Source: Paraphoma chrysanthemicola (taxonomy: Eukaryota > Ascomycota > Dothideomycetes > Pleosporales > Phaeosphaeriaceae). From it: 64,000 nucleotides of DNA. A program made the translations under genes and the position numbers. The stretch is taken from positions 186,001 to 250,000 of the forward strand of contig JAGMWG010000001.1 in NCBI GenBank assembly GCA_020744225.1, read 5' to 3'. Position 1 is the first letter of the stretch; every line of letters begins with the position of its first letter. Under the pieces are notes generated by a model that was not told the DNA's origin, made no database searches, and saw nothing but the letters and a program-made list of their open reading frames with translations. Shown piece after piece: positions 31,499 to 41,909 of this stretch.

Positions 31499-32836
31499 AT
31501 GGCACCATCCAGGGGTTCGGCGCTGCTGCATGCTGGCCAGGCGCTTCGGCGATGCTCTGCCGTGCCCCGCGCTGGCTTTGGCCGTCTGCGGAGCTTCGCG
31601 TCCTTCACAGAGACGCTGTCTGACCCTGCGAACAAGCTGCAGAGCTACGTCTCCACCAGCAGCGACCCGTACCTGAACCTCTCCATTGAGGACCACATCC
31701 TGCGCAAGTCGCCGCCGGAGAGCACTATCTTGTTCCTCTACGTCAATAGGCCGTGCGTGGTCATTGGCCGCAACCAGAACCCGTGGACGGAGGTCAACCT
31801 GGGCATCCTTGATGCTGCACGACACCGCAACAACACCCCCGCCGACACCGAGCCGCCAGGCATTGGCACCGTGGATCTCGTGCGCCGCCGGTCTGGGGGC
31901 GGCACCGTCTTCCACGACGAGGGCAACCTCAACTGGAGCATCACGTGTCCACGCAACGACTTCACGAGAGACAAGCACGCCGAGATGGTTGTTCGCGCCC
32001 TCCGCAAGCTCGGCGTCGACCGCGCCAGAGTCAACGAGCGACACGACATTGTGCTCGACCAGGGCCACGAGAAGCGCCCCGCCGACCCGCAAGACACACA
32101 CCGCACCCCCTACACCGTCGAGGATGGCTCCAAGCTGAGGCCCCTCAAGGTCTCTGGCTCTGCCTACAAGCTCACACGCTTACGAGCGCTGCACCACGCA
32201 ACCACTCTGCTGAGCTCGCCAAACCTGCACATGATATCCCAGTACTTGCGGTCCCCAGCGAAGGAACACATCAAGGCACTCGGGGTAGAGAGCGTAAGCT
32301 CGCCAGTGAGCAACATCGGGCTCGATGTGGCACCATTTCAACAGCGGCTGCAAGAAGAGTTTGCAGAGATGTACGCCTCCACCGGGCCAACAAACATCGT
32401 CGCGACCGTTGGCGACCAGCATCTCCGCATTCCGGACATAAAGAAAGGCTACGACGAGATGCGCGTATGTCACTTGCTCCTGCCGGCCGTGTTCATGTGC
32501 TGACTACAACAGACTGATGACTGGATGTGGTCACAGACCCCGCAGTTCGACCTCGAACTTGACATGCACAACGATATTGGCATCAAGATGAACGTGCATC
32601 ATGGTATTATCAAGAGCTTGAAGGCCGACACTCAAAGCCTGAAATCTGACGAGCGCGAGAGCCTTCGCCATGCCTTGATCGGGCAGAAGCTTCAAGACAT
32701 TCGAGAATGGACGACTTTCCTGCAGAGCCTTCATGTTCTTCCGAACGAAATGAGCCGAACCATTGGCAGGCGGCTGGATGAGTTGCTGCCCATACCACAA
32801 TTCTTTCCAAGAGATGAGAATTCTTCCGCGACATGA
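31499..32836 (+). CDS. Lipoate-protein ligase A (mitochondrial, Aim22-like)
   Basis: Attaches lipoate to E2 subunits of mitochondrial dehydrogenases and to glycine-cleavage H protein, or transfers it between them. Exons 31499-32464 and 32513-32836 (429 aa). Motifs: NPYLNLSIE-type start (DPYLNLSIEDHIL), GRNQNPWTEVN, RRRSGGGTVFHD and the lysine motif KVSGSAYKLTR; the C-terminal accessory domain follows. The first 35 residues are Arg/Ala/Ser-rich without acidic residues, as expected of a mitochondrial presequence. The ATG at 31499 follows a CA-rich leader; an in-frame ATG at 31382 would add 39 unlikely residues. Confidence 0.93.
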
Positions 32837-35150
32837 TAAGAACTCGGTTTCCGAACTGGTCCTAACCAAGGGCAGTCCGGATGACGATGCAGGATCACCA
32901 TCCCGCTCACGATCGTCCCGTACCTACCATCATATCTCTGAGTTGCTGCATCATAAGATACTCCGAATGAAGAGATGGGTAATTTGGAGCACACTCTAGT
33001 CCGCGTCAATTTGGATTCAACTTGTGACTCGAGACCCGACCATTGTAACTGGACGCAGGCAGTATGGGTCGCGGCATTTGTGGTCTGTGCCGAGGGTACG
33101 AGCTGTTCTACAGCGTCCACCACTGACCCTAGTTCTTGACTGGTGAGTCCGGATCTGATTTTACGAACACCTTGAAGTTGTGCACCAGCTCTCGCACTCA
33201 TCCTCGGCCAGTTGCTGTGACTCCCGGATGCGTACAAGGTTCAGCCGTCGTCGTGGTCGCTGCTCTGGTGAGAGTAGGCTAGCTTGACTGAACAAGGTCC
33301 AGACGACCTTGTTGGTGTGTAGGTGCACCACCCACCCGTGGTACCAACCACCAGCATGAACTCAAGTGAAATCGTTGTGCCGGCAACCGAGCACTCCATG
33401 CCGCCCGTCCCATTGAGATTGCACGGAATATCTAACCAACGAAGAGAGTGTTGTAGGAACGTGCTGTTCGCGCAAACACCCTTTCTGGCTAGCTCTGGAT
33501 TACTGGCGCGATCATATGTCCTAGCGATGCCTGTAGACAGTCCGCGAGGTAGGTGAACCGGTTTCTAAGCTCACTGGTATGTGGCAACGTCGCGCTGCCC
33601 ATCTCCTTGCTCGTCTCACATCTTCCGTCTTCGATCCAACTGTCGTCGGTGCCGGGTATCTTCGATGTTCACTTTTTCGGGAGAAGAACCTGTTCGGTCT
33701 CTGTTTCTTCTCTGCTATCAATCCCGCCTTCGCATCTAGACGAAGTAATGCCTCAGCAGCTTCATTCCGAGCGGCGCTTCGGGTGCTGTAATGTCTCCGC
33801 TTGGCACTGATCGAGTCTGTTACTGTTGTCGCAGCGACATGCCACAAGACCTGCTTGAGATGCGAATGGCTGGTGCTCCGCTAGCCGATGTCCTGGCTTC
33901 CACCGCGTCTTTGTACGAGCACGTTGCTGTACGCCAAGTGTGACTATACGAAGTAGCTTCCGATAGCTGTCGCAGCTCGTAATTGCACAGAGAATGTTCA
34001 GGCAGGTGTTGTTGTCGGCAGTGGTTGTTGCCCCATGGTGATGCGGGGAGGTGGTCGAACTGAACCTCATGCCTACGGTGGTGCCGCGGCCGCTCCGAAG
34101 GTCTGAGCAAGCGATGACATGCACGATTGGATGCCCGAAGATGCTAAAGTCTCTCTGTCTGCTAATATCAGTATGAGTATGGGCCGCAGCATTGTCGCAA
34201 GCAAGTTTCTACCTCGAGCTGCTTGTACGGCCACGTACGTTTACCCTGCCGCGAGCTGTAAGAGCCGGGAAGATGTAGCGCTGGGCCGGTTGTCATCCAG
34301 AGAGCCGCATACGAGTATACTCTCCGCCGAGCAAGAGAGACTCGTCGCTTTGGGCTTGCCTGTTGGTGATGTTTGAGGCGGGGCTCGTGGAGAATCGAGG
34401 CCTACAGGGTGACTGTGGTTCCGGAGGGTATGACGGAGGCGGAAGTCTCTACCTCCTGCCAGCAATGGAAAGGTCTGAGCCCACCAACTCCGTGCGATGC
34501 TTGTCAAATCGCTGTCCGCTGTGTCGTTGGCTAGGCTCCTCGGTGGCTCTGCGCGTGTTTGTGGTCGAGGCGGCCTGCGGCCCTCGATGCGCGCATGCAG
34601 ACGAGGATCCTCGAGGACTATAGGGTAAATCAATACCGACGATGGCCTTCCTATCCAAGTGAGACGCTCCTCGAGCGGCGCAGCATGGTGAGCTCGATGT
34701 CTACCGTGTGGGGCCTCTCTTGCTGGTTGGTGTATCTTACCTTGGCCACCCTGGAGCATGGCGGGGTATGCCCAAGGAGCATGACCGCAGAGTGATCAAA
34801 AGTGACGGAGATCAGTCGAAAGACGAACAGCATCAGAATGCTCACTTGTAACATTGCGGGGACTTGGTTGAGGGGGAGATGAACTCCATGATACTCGACA
34901 CTAGACGACCTGCGCATGGACCTCCTGCCCAAACCTTCACCACAACACCACTGCCTGTCTATCGTCACCAACCCTCAACTCGACGACACACTCCATCACA
35001 ACATCGCGAAGCCATACAGAACCAGCTACAAACTACACTCCATTACAACCACCTGTCTACCCTCAAGCATATACAAGTCCGCGCCACGCACCTCCAAACC
35101 ACACAGACTCGTCCACGCACACGCAAAACAAACACCACTAGCACTCCATA
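32837..35150. other. Gene-poor region
   Basis: About 2.3 kb without a convincing protein. Longer open frames (34241-34759 minus, 33521-33847 minus) are GC-rich, overlap open frames on the other strand and show no domain. The final 230 bp (34915-35150) are strikingly CA-rich and read like a long 5' leader for the small ORF that follows. Confidence 0.35.
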
Positions 35151-35282
35151 ATGTGGCGAAGCCATTCGGGATATCAGGAACTCGGAGAAAGACGAGATGG
35201 CTTCGGCGAAGTCGAGATGGAGAAGAAGGTGAGCTGGAGGGGGGCCGTGAGATGGGCCAAGAAGATTTTGAGGCGCAATTGA
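35151..35282 (+). CDS. Small basic ORF (43 aa)
   Basis: ATG follows a CA-rich leader ending CACTAGCACTCCATA. The 43-residue product starts MWRSHSGYQELGERRDGFGE and ends in a basic amphipathic stretch (WRGAVRWAKKILRRN). It overlaps a longer open frame (34916-35317) whose codons look like translated leader. No family recognised. It may be a genuine short protein or just a chance frame; a GTGAGC inside could also be a donor. Confidence 0.35.
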   Translation: MWRSHSGYQELGERRDGFGEVEMEKKVSWRGAVRWAKKILRRN

Positions 35283-35431
35283 AGCTCGATGAGGGGCGTT
35301 GGAGTAAGACGGCGTAGTATGGAGAGACGATTTGAAAGCGTGATTTGGTGTGGGGATAGCCAGCTTATAGGATGGCGAGAATTGCAGTAATGGGAGGCAG
35401 CTTGAATCTCAAGCTAGGAATTCATTCTGAT

Positions 35432-37849
35432 TTACACTCGGACAACACTTTCCGTCTTCTTCGGAACCTTGACTGCCACCTTGTACGTCTTGTCCTTCTC
35501 AACACCTTTGATCACATTTCCCTCAATCCTCTTCCCATCAACCACAACCTCCACCTCCTCCACATCCGCCCGCTCAATCTCAACCTCAAACGTCGCGCCC
35601 CTAAAGTCTCTCGTCACCTTCATATCATTCCACTCACTCGGCATCTTCGGATCGACGCTCAACCCCTCCTTCACACCTTTCAACCCACACAACCCCTCGA
35701 TAAAGCACCGATACACCCACGACACAGTCCCCGTATTAAACAACTGACTCGACCTCCCCGCCGTCCGATCCAACTTCTCAATCCCATGCCCCCCACGATA
35801 ATAATTCGGGATAAAAATCGGCAACTGCCCCCTCCTTAACAAATCCTCCTCATCCGGTCCAGGAACCATCTTCCGGAGCGCTGAATACGCGCGATCAGCT
35901 TCTCCAATCCCGTACAACGCCCACGCATAAAACGCCGCTGCGTGGTTATACACAGACCCGTTCTCGCCCTGGCCTGGGTACTTTTGCGTCACGCGGCCCA
36001 CGTCTTCGCGCATCCCCGTGTACGGTGGCGCGAACATGACGACACCGTACGGCGTGTCGAGTTGTGCGTCGACTTGGGGGAGGATTTTGGCGATCTTGGG
36101 GGAATCGGCTGCGCCACCTAAAATAGACCATGTCTGCGGATTGAGCCAGATACGACCTTCTTTATCGTCTTTGATGCCGAATGTCACGTTGTCGTCTGTG
36201 ATGCCGCGGGCGTACCATTCGCCGTCCCAGAGATGTTCGTTGGCAGATTGATTCACTGCGTCGGCGCCAGATCTGTAATTCGACGCGATGATTGTTTTGC
36301 CGGCGGATTCGCAGATATCTGCCCAGAGGTTCACGGCGTAGGCTGTTGCGACGGTTAACCACCCGGATACACCGACGCCCTTGGGTCCGACCATGTTCAT
36401 TGGATCGCACCAGTCTCCTTGCGCGATGTAGCTGAGGCCGCGGGCGTCGCGGGCGTTGGTGGAGAGGAGCCAGTCCATAGCGCGGCTGAAGCGGTCGAAG
36501 ACGGTGTATGTGTCGCCGTACATGCTTGTTACTTGTTCGTCTAGGAGGGCGTAGTCGGCTGTTTCGTTGAGGTAGATTTCTAGTGCGATCGGGAGCCAGA
36601 CGCAGTGATCGGTATGTGGGATTTGGTTGATGTATTTCAGCACTGCGCCTTCAGCGAGGAGGATGCCGTCGGGCATGGAGCCGTTTTTTTCTTGTTGGCT
36701 GATGGAGCGGAGGATGGCGGCGCGGCAGACGGATGGGTTGATGAATGACATGCCCATATTATCCTGCAAATAATTCCTGGTCTGCGGATCGGTGGTCAGT
36801 CGGTTGACGTCGCCGTGGTAGTACAGTTGTCGGGGAAGCCAGTTGTTGATCATGTTGTCGAGAGCCTTGTCAGGGGTGGAAATTTTGAGACATCCCGAGC
36901 CGCGTTGAATATATTCTTCGTAGTCTTTGGAAGCTTGAGTGAAAGCCGCTTTGCTCAGGTATTTCTTGCGCATGTCTAGAATTTCTTTCTCATCATACGC
37001 GGGGCCGAAAAGGAAGCGGTACTCTTTGCTCTCATTGGGTTTCAAGTCGGCCCAATATTGAACTACTGCGGTGGGCGTTTCGTAGCGTGCATCGCTGTTG
37101 GTGAGCTGTGCTTCTTGCAGCGCAGACGGGTTGTGTAGGCCTCCTTCGCCTTCAAAACGTTTTTGTCGTGCTTCCCATGCAACTGGCGTAGTTTCGCAGA
37201 GGAAGTAAGTTTTGTCTTTGAGGTATTTCATCTTCGGGTAGTCTTCGGCTTTTTGGTAGGGCGTGATTGAGCTCCCGACGATGCCACCTACTCTTTCGTT
37301 CCATTCTGCTTCCTGGTTCATCCAAGACATGTAACCAATGGGAAAGTACGGATATACGCTGAGATTACGGCGACGGTTGGTCAAGTTCGTGACTTTGATG
37401 TTCCATAGCTCAGCGACATCGTGCATGGGCAATTCGAAGCCCATTTCAATGCGGACACCGAGCTTCTCCACAGTCCATTTGATGTCACTCTTTCCGGCGG
37501 AAAATTCGAACTTGTCTAATTTTGCTCGGACTGGCTCATACGGCGCAGAGAAGATTTCATGCGTGTCTTCGTCTTTGACGTACACGAAACGTCCTGGGTG
37601 ATGCGCGTAGTAGTTTTGCTCCGGCTGCATGAATGTTTTCGCCTCCAGTGTCGGCGCGTAGGCATACTTTGCTGGCTCGGGTTGCATGAAAGACGCAGTG
37701 GCATATCCTCGGCAAGTGATCTGGATCATCATTTTGGTATTCCAGAGGAAGGCGCCGGCCTTGGGCATCGCGGTTGGATCGGTAAGAACATAGCGCTCGC
37801 CATCATCCGTCGGTCGAACAATCGACGTGGAATTCTCTGTAGAGCCCAT
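35432..37849 (-). CDS. GH94 phosphorylase (cellobionic-acid phosphorylase / NdvB-like)
   Basis: Intronless 805-aa enzyme of the glycosyltransferase-36/GH94 family. It has the N-terminal beta-sandwich, then the (alpha/alpha)6 barrel with YQDNMGMS-type region (NYLQDNMGMSFINP), DHCVWLP, GDWCDPMN (general-acid Asp) and QTWSILGG, then a C-terminal beta cap. GH94 enzymes reversibly phosphorolyse beta-glucosides. The cytosolic fungal members characterised in Neurospora act on cellobionic acid, joining oxidative cellulose breakdown to central metabolism; that assignment here is by resemblance. No signal peptide. It lacks introns, unlike most neighbours. The family is mainly bacterial. Confidence 0.88.
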   Translation of the reverse strand: MGSTENSTSIVRPTDDGERYVLTDPTAMPKAGAFLWNTKMMIQITCRGYATASFMQPEPAKYAYAPTLEAKTFMQPEQNYYAHHPGRFVYVKDEDTHEIFSAPYEPVRAKLDKFEFSAGKSDIKWTVEKLGVRIEMGFELPMHDVAELWNIKVTNLTNRRRNLSVYPYFPIGYMSWMNQEAEWNERVGGIVGSSITPYQKAEDYPKMKYLKDKTYFLCETTPVAWEARQKRFEGEGGLHNPSALQEAQLTNSDARYETPTAVVQYWADLKPNESKEYRFLFGPAYDEKEILDMRKKYLSKAAFTQASKDYEEYIQRGSGCLKISTPDKALDNMINNWLPRQLYYHGDVNRLTTDPQTRNYLQDNMGMSFINPSVCRAAILRSISQQEKNGSMPDGILLAEGAVLKYINQIPHTDHCVWLPIALEIYLNETADYALLDEQVTSMYGDTYTVFDRFSRAMDWLLSTNARDARGLSYIAQGDWCDPMNMVGPKGVGVSGWLTVATAYAVNLWADICESAGKTIIASNYRSGADAVNQSANEHLWDGEWYARGITDDNVTFGIKDDKEGRIWLNPQTWSILGGAADSPKIAKILPQVDAQLDTPYGVVMFAPPYTGMREDVGRVTQKYPGQGENGSVYNHAAAFYAWALYGIGEADRAYSALRKMVPGPDEEDLLRRGQLPIFIPNYYRGGHGIEKLDRTAGRSSQLFNTGTVSWVYRCFIEGLCGLKGVKEGLSVDPKMPSEWNDMKVTRDFRGATFEVEIERADVEEVEVVVDGKRIEGNVIKGVEKDKTYKVAVKVPKKTESVVRV

Positions 37850-38926
37850 ACTGAACTAAATCACCCAAAAAGGCTGGTTGGTTATACAAAGACGCAAGAG
37901 CCGACATGGCAATGGAGTACTGTGCTTACTGTATTTAGCGACACAACAGAACGGAGTTAGAACGCTGTGATCAAAGAAGGAGCAGACTCGATCAGGAGAC
38001 TACTGCTGTCTAATGCTTCTCAAAAGCAATTATTGGGAGGAATGAAATGTCACCACGAGTGGCAAGTGAACGTGTTCAATCGGAAAAGTCGATGAAGACG
38101 TGGATGCAAGTCGCTCAGTTCTGAAATGTCAGACCAAACGGCATGCGAATCGTCAAAAGAAAGAACCGCGCGATTTTCACAGCACAGTCACGCGTGCTAA
38201 ACAGTTCATATACGTTCGAGGATACATAAGCCGCAGAGCGTGGGGCTAAGCGAAAGGCGGTGTGGGGTTCAGCCTGAACGGGAAGCATATAAGCGCGGAG
38301 TCGGTTCCCCGGTCCGAAACGCCATTAGCGACACGGTGGAACCATTGGTATGGATCAATTGTAATCCCGCACTCCCGATCAAACCGCCGTTGGGAATTGC
38401 AAAGTGACTCTATGGCGTCATTCTATTCGATCGAAAATCTGTTGTCAATAGTGTTGAGAACTCATTGCGGTCACATCCCAACACGACTCTCTGCGGCATT
38501 GAAAGCTAGAGAAGTGGGCAGCTGCTGTGATACAGTTTCAAACTATGCACGAAGTATGCCAGCGCGGAAGATTGTGGCTTCCAAGGCGCGTCTCCGATAA
38601 TCGCAAGCTGGGCATGCAAGTTGCTGCAGCCCTGGACAAATTGCTAGATCGCGAAAGCTTAGGTAGAACAGCCAACTCCGTTGCCTCAGAGTTGCAATGA
38701 GATGACAAGAAGAGAAGGCTAATACGCTTCGCGTTAGACACAAAATTGAAGAAGGACAGAAAAGCAAGACTGGTTGAGCACGAAGTTTATCGGACTTTCG
38801 CTCGGCGTCATGCGCATCGTGCATATAGCGATTGGTGTAGCTCATACTAGACTTCATATTTCCGCTTTTCGACCCTGCCTACCATTGAGCCTGCCGGTCG
38901 AGAACAGACGTCACGTGAGATTGACA
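37850..38926. promoter_or_regulatory. Long upstream region of GH94 gene
   Basis: 1.08 kb between the GH94 start and the 3' end of the WD40 gene. No credible ORF and no site I can name with confidence. Confidence 0.35.
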
Positions 38927-40594
38927 CTACTCGGCCGTCCAGAGAGCCGCTCCCTTCTCAGCCCAAGTTGATCCTTCGTCGCTTTGCGATTGTGCGTTCT
39001 TGCTGGGAAGTTTCGTAATCTTGACGTACTTTCCAGTTTCCGGGAATGTTTTCTTCGCAGGTACTTCACTTTCGCTGGTAGCCTTCTCCTTTTCCCACCA
39101 GGATGGGTGCGCAGGTACGCTGGTTCGCCAATACCTTACCTTACTGTCACCATCAACGCTTAAATAGTAGTCTTGTCCTTTTTCCTCATGCTCACTCAGA
39201 ATCCCATAGATACCGCTGTCGACCCAGGCTACATCTACACCTTTTGGCCGCGCAAAAACCTCTTTGGAATTTGCTTCCATGTCGTACACGAGCTTTGTAC
39301 CGTCCGAGAATTGAAGACTAAGCTTTCGACCTTCTTCCATCCACCCGATGCTTTGTGTGGAGGCCATTCCACGCCATTCTTTGCCGTCATCCAGCACAAA
39401 GTGCTGCCTAATGACTCCATCTGGACCATCAAATGGGCTCCAAACATACGCATGCTTCCCCACGCAGAATGCAACTTTGTCGCCCGCGGGATGCCAATCA
39501 AAGTCTCGGCACCAGTCATTGAAAGTTTCTTGGCATTGAGAGACCTTGATGCCGTCTGAAACCCGGTGGACTTGGATGATGCGACCTCCTTTGGAACTCC
39601 AGATTATGTGCTTCGAGTCGTGCGTAAATGCTCCCGCCCAGCTCTGACCACCTGAATCATCTGTGACCCATTCGAGGTGGCCGGTCGATGCAGAATACAT
39701 CCGCAAGGTCCCGTCCCAAGAAACCGAAGCGACATGCTCGCAATCTGGGCTGAATGCAGACCACATGATAGCGTCTGTATGACCTTGCAGGCGATGGATC
39801 TCTCTGCTTGCATCGATGTCGTAGACAACTACTTGCGGAAGCTTCTCGGGCGCTCGCATACCTTGCTGAGTGGAGTTGTTCATTGCATGGTATAGAAGTA
39901 GCCGGCCATCGGCAGAGAAATTCTTCGAGCAGAAACCTCCGAGCTGAGCTTCCTTGAGCATTGTATGATGTCTCCGGCGGTGATCGGCGGCAGCCAAACC
40001 GAGAGCCTTTTCAAGGTCTGCTCGAAGATTCGAGGCCTGCGCGAAACTTTCGGTCCATTCATGGTTGGAGATGAGCTCCGGAAGTATCGCATCAATTGCT
40101 TTGGTCGCAAAAGCTGCAGTGTCGATTGGCTCCTCCTCGTCTAAGAGACGCCCGTGTTGGTCCAGATCCCAGAGGATGAGTTGGTTCTCTCTTGTAGCCC
40201 CACGATCTCCGTCATAGGAGATGCTAGACAAGAGGGTATACCCAGGCCGTTCGGGCCCTTGCGCTGGCTTGAAGGCAAGTTTACCAGCCCCTTCGAGTGT
40301 GGCGCGTAATTCTTTTGTTGGGATGTCGTAAACGAGGATGCGGTCACGATTCGAACTGATCGCCAGCAGCTTCTGGTCGGAGCTGAGCGTACTGTAAAAA
40401 CTTCTGTACGCTCGACTGTCGTCATCTCCAGCATCTTTCCCGAAGTCGATTGCCTCGCTGTAGCTCGCCCATTCCCGTGGGTGGCCTGAGGCGAATTCCG
40501 CGGGAAAGCCATCCCGCTCAAAATCTTGCGCGGGGTTGCGAGGAAAGATGTACTCATCAAGGAAGTCCTTGCGGCTGTAGCACGTGCGAGGCAT
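38927..40594 (-). CDS. WD40-repeat protein
   Basis: Single-exon 555-aa protein. Recognisable WD blades include VVVYDIDASREIHRLQGHTD, SAFSPDCEHVASVSWDGTLRMY and FDWHPAGDKVAFCVGKHAYVW; others are divergent. An insertion of about 80 residues between early blades is helical and charged, and the C-terminus ends in a Lys/Glu-rich tail. No other domain or targeting signal. A scaffold role is all that can be said. Confidence 0.8.
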   Translation of the reverse strand: MPRTCYSRKDFLDEYIFPRNPAQDFERDGFPAEFASGHPREWASYSEAIDFGKDAGDDDSRAYRSFYSTLSSDQKLLAISSNRDRILVYDIPTKELRATLEGAGKLAFKPAQGPERPGYTLLSSISYDGDRGATRENQLILWDLDQHGRLLDEEEPIDTAAFATKAIDAILPELISNHEWTESFAQASNLRADLEKALGLAAADHRRRHHTMLKEAQLGGFCSKNFSADGRLLLYHAMNNSTQQGMRAPEKLPQVVVYDIDASREIHRLQGHTDAIMWSAFSPDCEHVASVSWDGTLRMYSASTGHLEWVTDDSGGQSWAGAFTHDSKHIIWSSKGGRIIQVHRVSDGIKVSQCQETFNDWCRDFDWHPAGDKVAFCVGKHAYVWSPFDGPDGVIRQHFVLDDGKEWRGMASTQSIGWMEEGRKLSLQFSDGTKLVYDMEANSKEVFARPKGVDVAWVDSGIYGILSEHEEKGQDYYLSVDGDSKVRYWRTSVPAHPSWWEKEKATSESEVPAKKTFPETGKYVKITKLPSKNAQSQSDEGSTWAEKGAALWTAE

Positions 40595-41909
40595 GATTGA
40601 ATGTGCAGATGGTGGTCAAAGTATCGAATGTGATGCTCTTACAATGCAAACAGTTGCCTACTTGAGTCGAGTGTTGCCTGGAATACCGGATCGGGCATGA
40701 TCGTCGAATGACGTGTGGTAAGCCGTGGAGCTAAGATGACATCGACCAATCCCAGCTCTGAAACTCTCATGTTTATGAATACCTATGAACTTAGGACGTT
40801 AATTACTGCAAACATGAAAAAGCTTACTTGAAGCCCTACGCAGTACATCACATTTTGTGAGTGTGTGGAGTAGCATAAGCTGTTGTCTCTAAACCAAGTT
40901 TGTATGAGTTGAAACGAAACAGTAATCCCATCGGCGCCATGGCACCCATCGATTGGAAGTACCAAGAGGGTGCAACAGCAGGGTAAGACTGCCAGATAGG
41001 CTCATTGTTCCCGTCACTCGTGAAGCTACAGCCGCAGAGCAGCTCATGCTTACCGAGTCCAGGAATCATTCATTTGGGGCATAGCCTTTGTCCAACAGCC
41101 ATGCATCAAAGATGCGAGGAAAGGACCAGGCTGCTGGACCCACAAACGAAGTCAATGACAGCGAATGTGATGTGCCCGTAGAAAGACCAAAACCGTACGT
41201 CAATGCGCGTATTGCACCATATTGAGCAAGTTGTAAAGGAAACGACCAGTGATAATGCTGGTGATAAAAGTCAAGAAATCATTTTACTGTGAAGTCAGCC
41301 AAGTACAGGAGAGGCCGCGCGGGGCGAGACACATACCAGCATTGCGCTACTGAGGGATATAGTGTCGCATAATCCGATTGTGTGCTGGTGACTGCTTATA
41401 GCAAAAACTACATGAGATGCCCTAGGCGAATCAGGGTGGCAGTATGCCGTTCGGTGGCAAGGAAGGAGAGTTTGTGGCGCGACGAAGCTGCTGAAGAGAG
41501 AAGTTGCGGGAAGCGCCGTGTCTTAGCGCTATGCTAGCCTGTTTGGGACTGGTTGCGATCTCCTGAGCTCGCAGCAGAGACTCCACAACGTGCCTTCGAG
41601 TTCGCGAATGATTGAGTCACTCTACAAATGATATTTCTTGTTTGCTGCAATGTGTGCCATGGCCCAGGGAGGTCAATGGCCTATCACTGGTGCCTCTCCG
41701 CGGTTTGACAGCAATGAGGTGACGTCAAACCGCTAATGCTGCAGCCAAGACAAACGCGGCTGGCCAACACCAAAACCGGGTCACCGAGCTGCGTTCTCGA
41801 CCATCTCTTCTTGCTCGTTCCTCAAGCAATTAGACCTTGTTCCTGCTCAGTACCTACCAGCGTTGAGACAACATTCCCAAGAATTTGATCGAGCCGCGGA
41901 TCTCCCACC
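40595..41909. other. Intergenic region
   Basis: 1.3 kb between divergent genes (WD40 and SMP/C2 protein). No credible ORF; the final 150 bp look like promoter and leader. Confidence 0.35.

Noticed and set aside
34241..34759. 172-codon minus-strand open frame
   Set aside because: GC-rich chance frame; Arg/Pro/Ser-heavy, overlaps open frames on the other strand, no domain or splice signals.
28003..35150. Degenerate transposon as explanation of the gene-poor stretches
   Set aside because: I looked for long or inverted terminal repeats, reverse-transcriptase or transposase motifs and strong AT shift and saw none.
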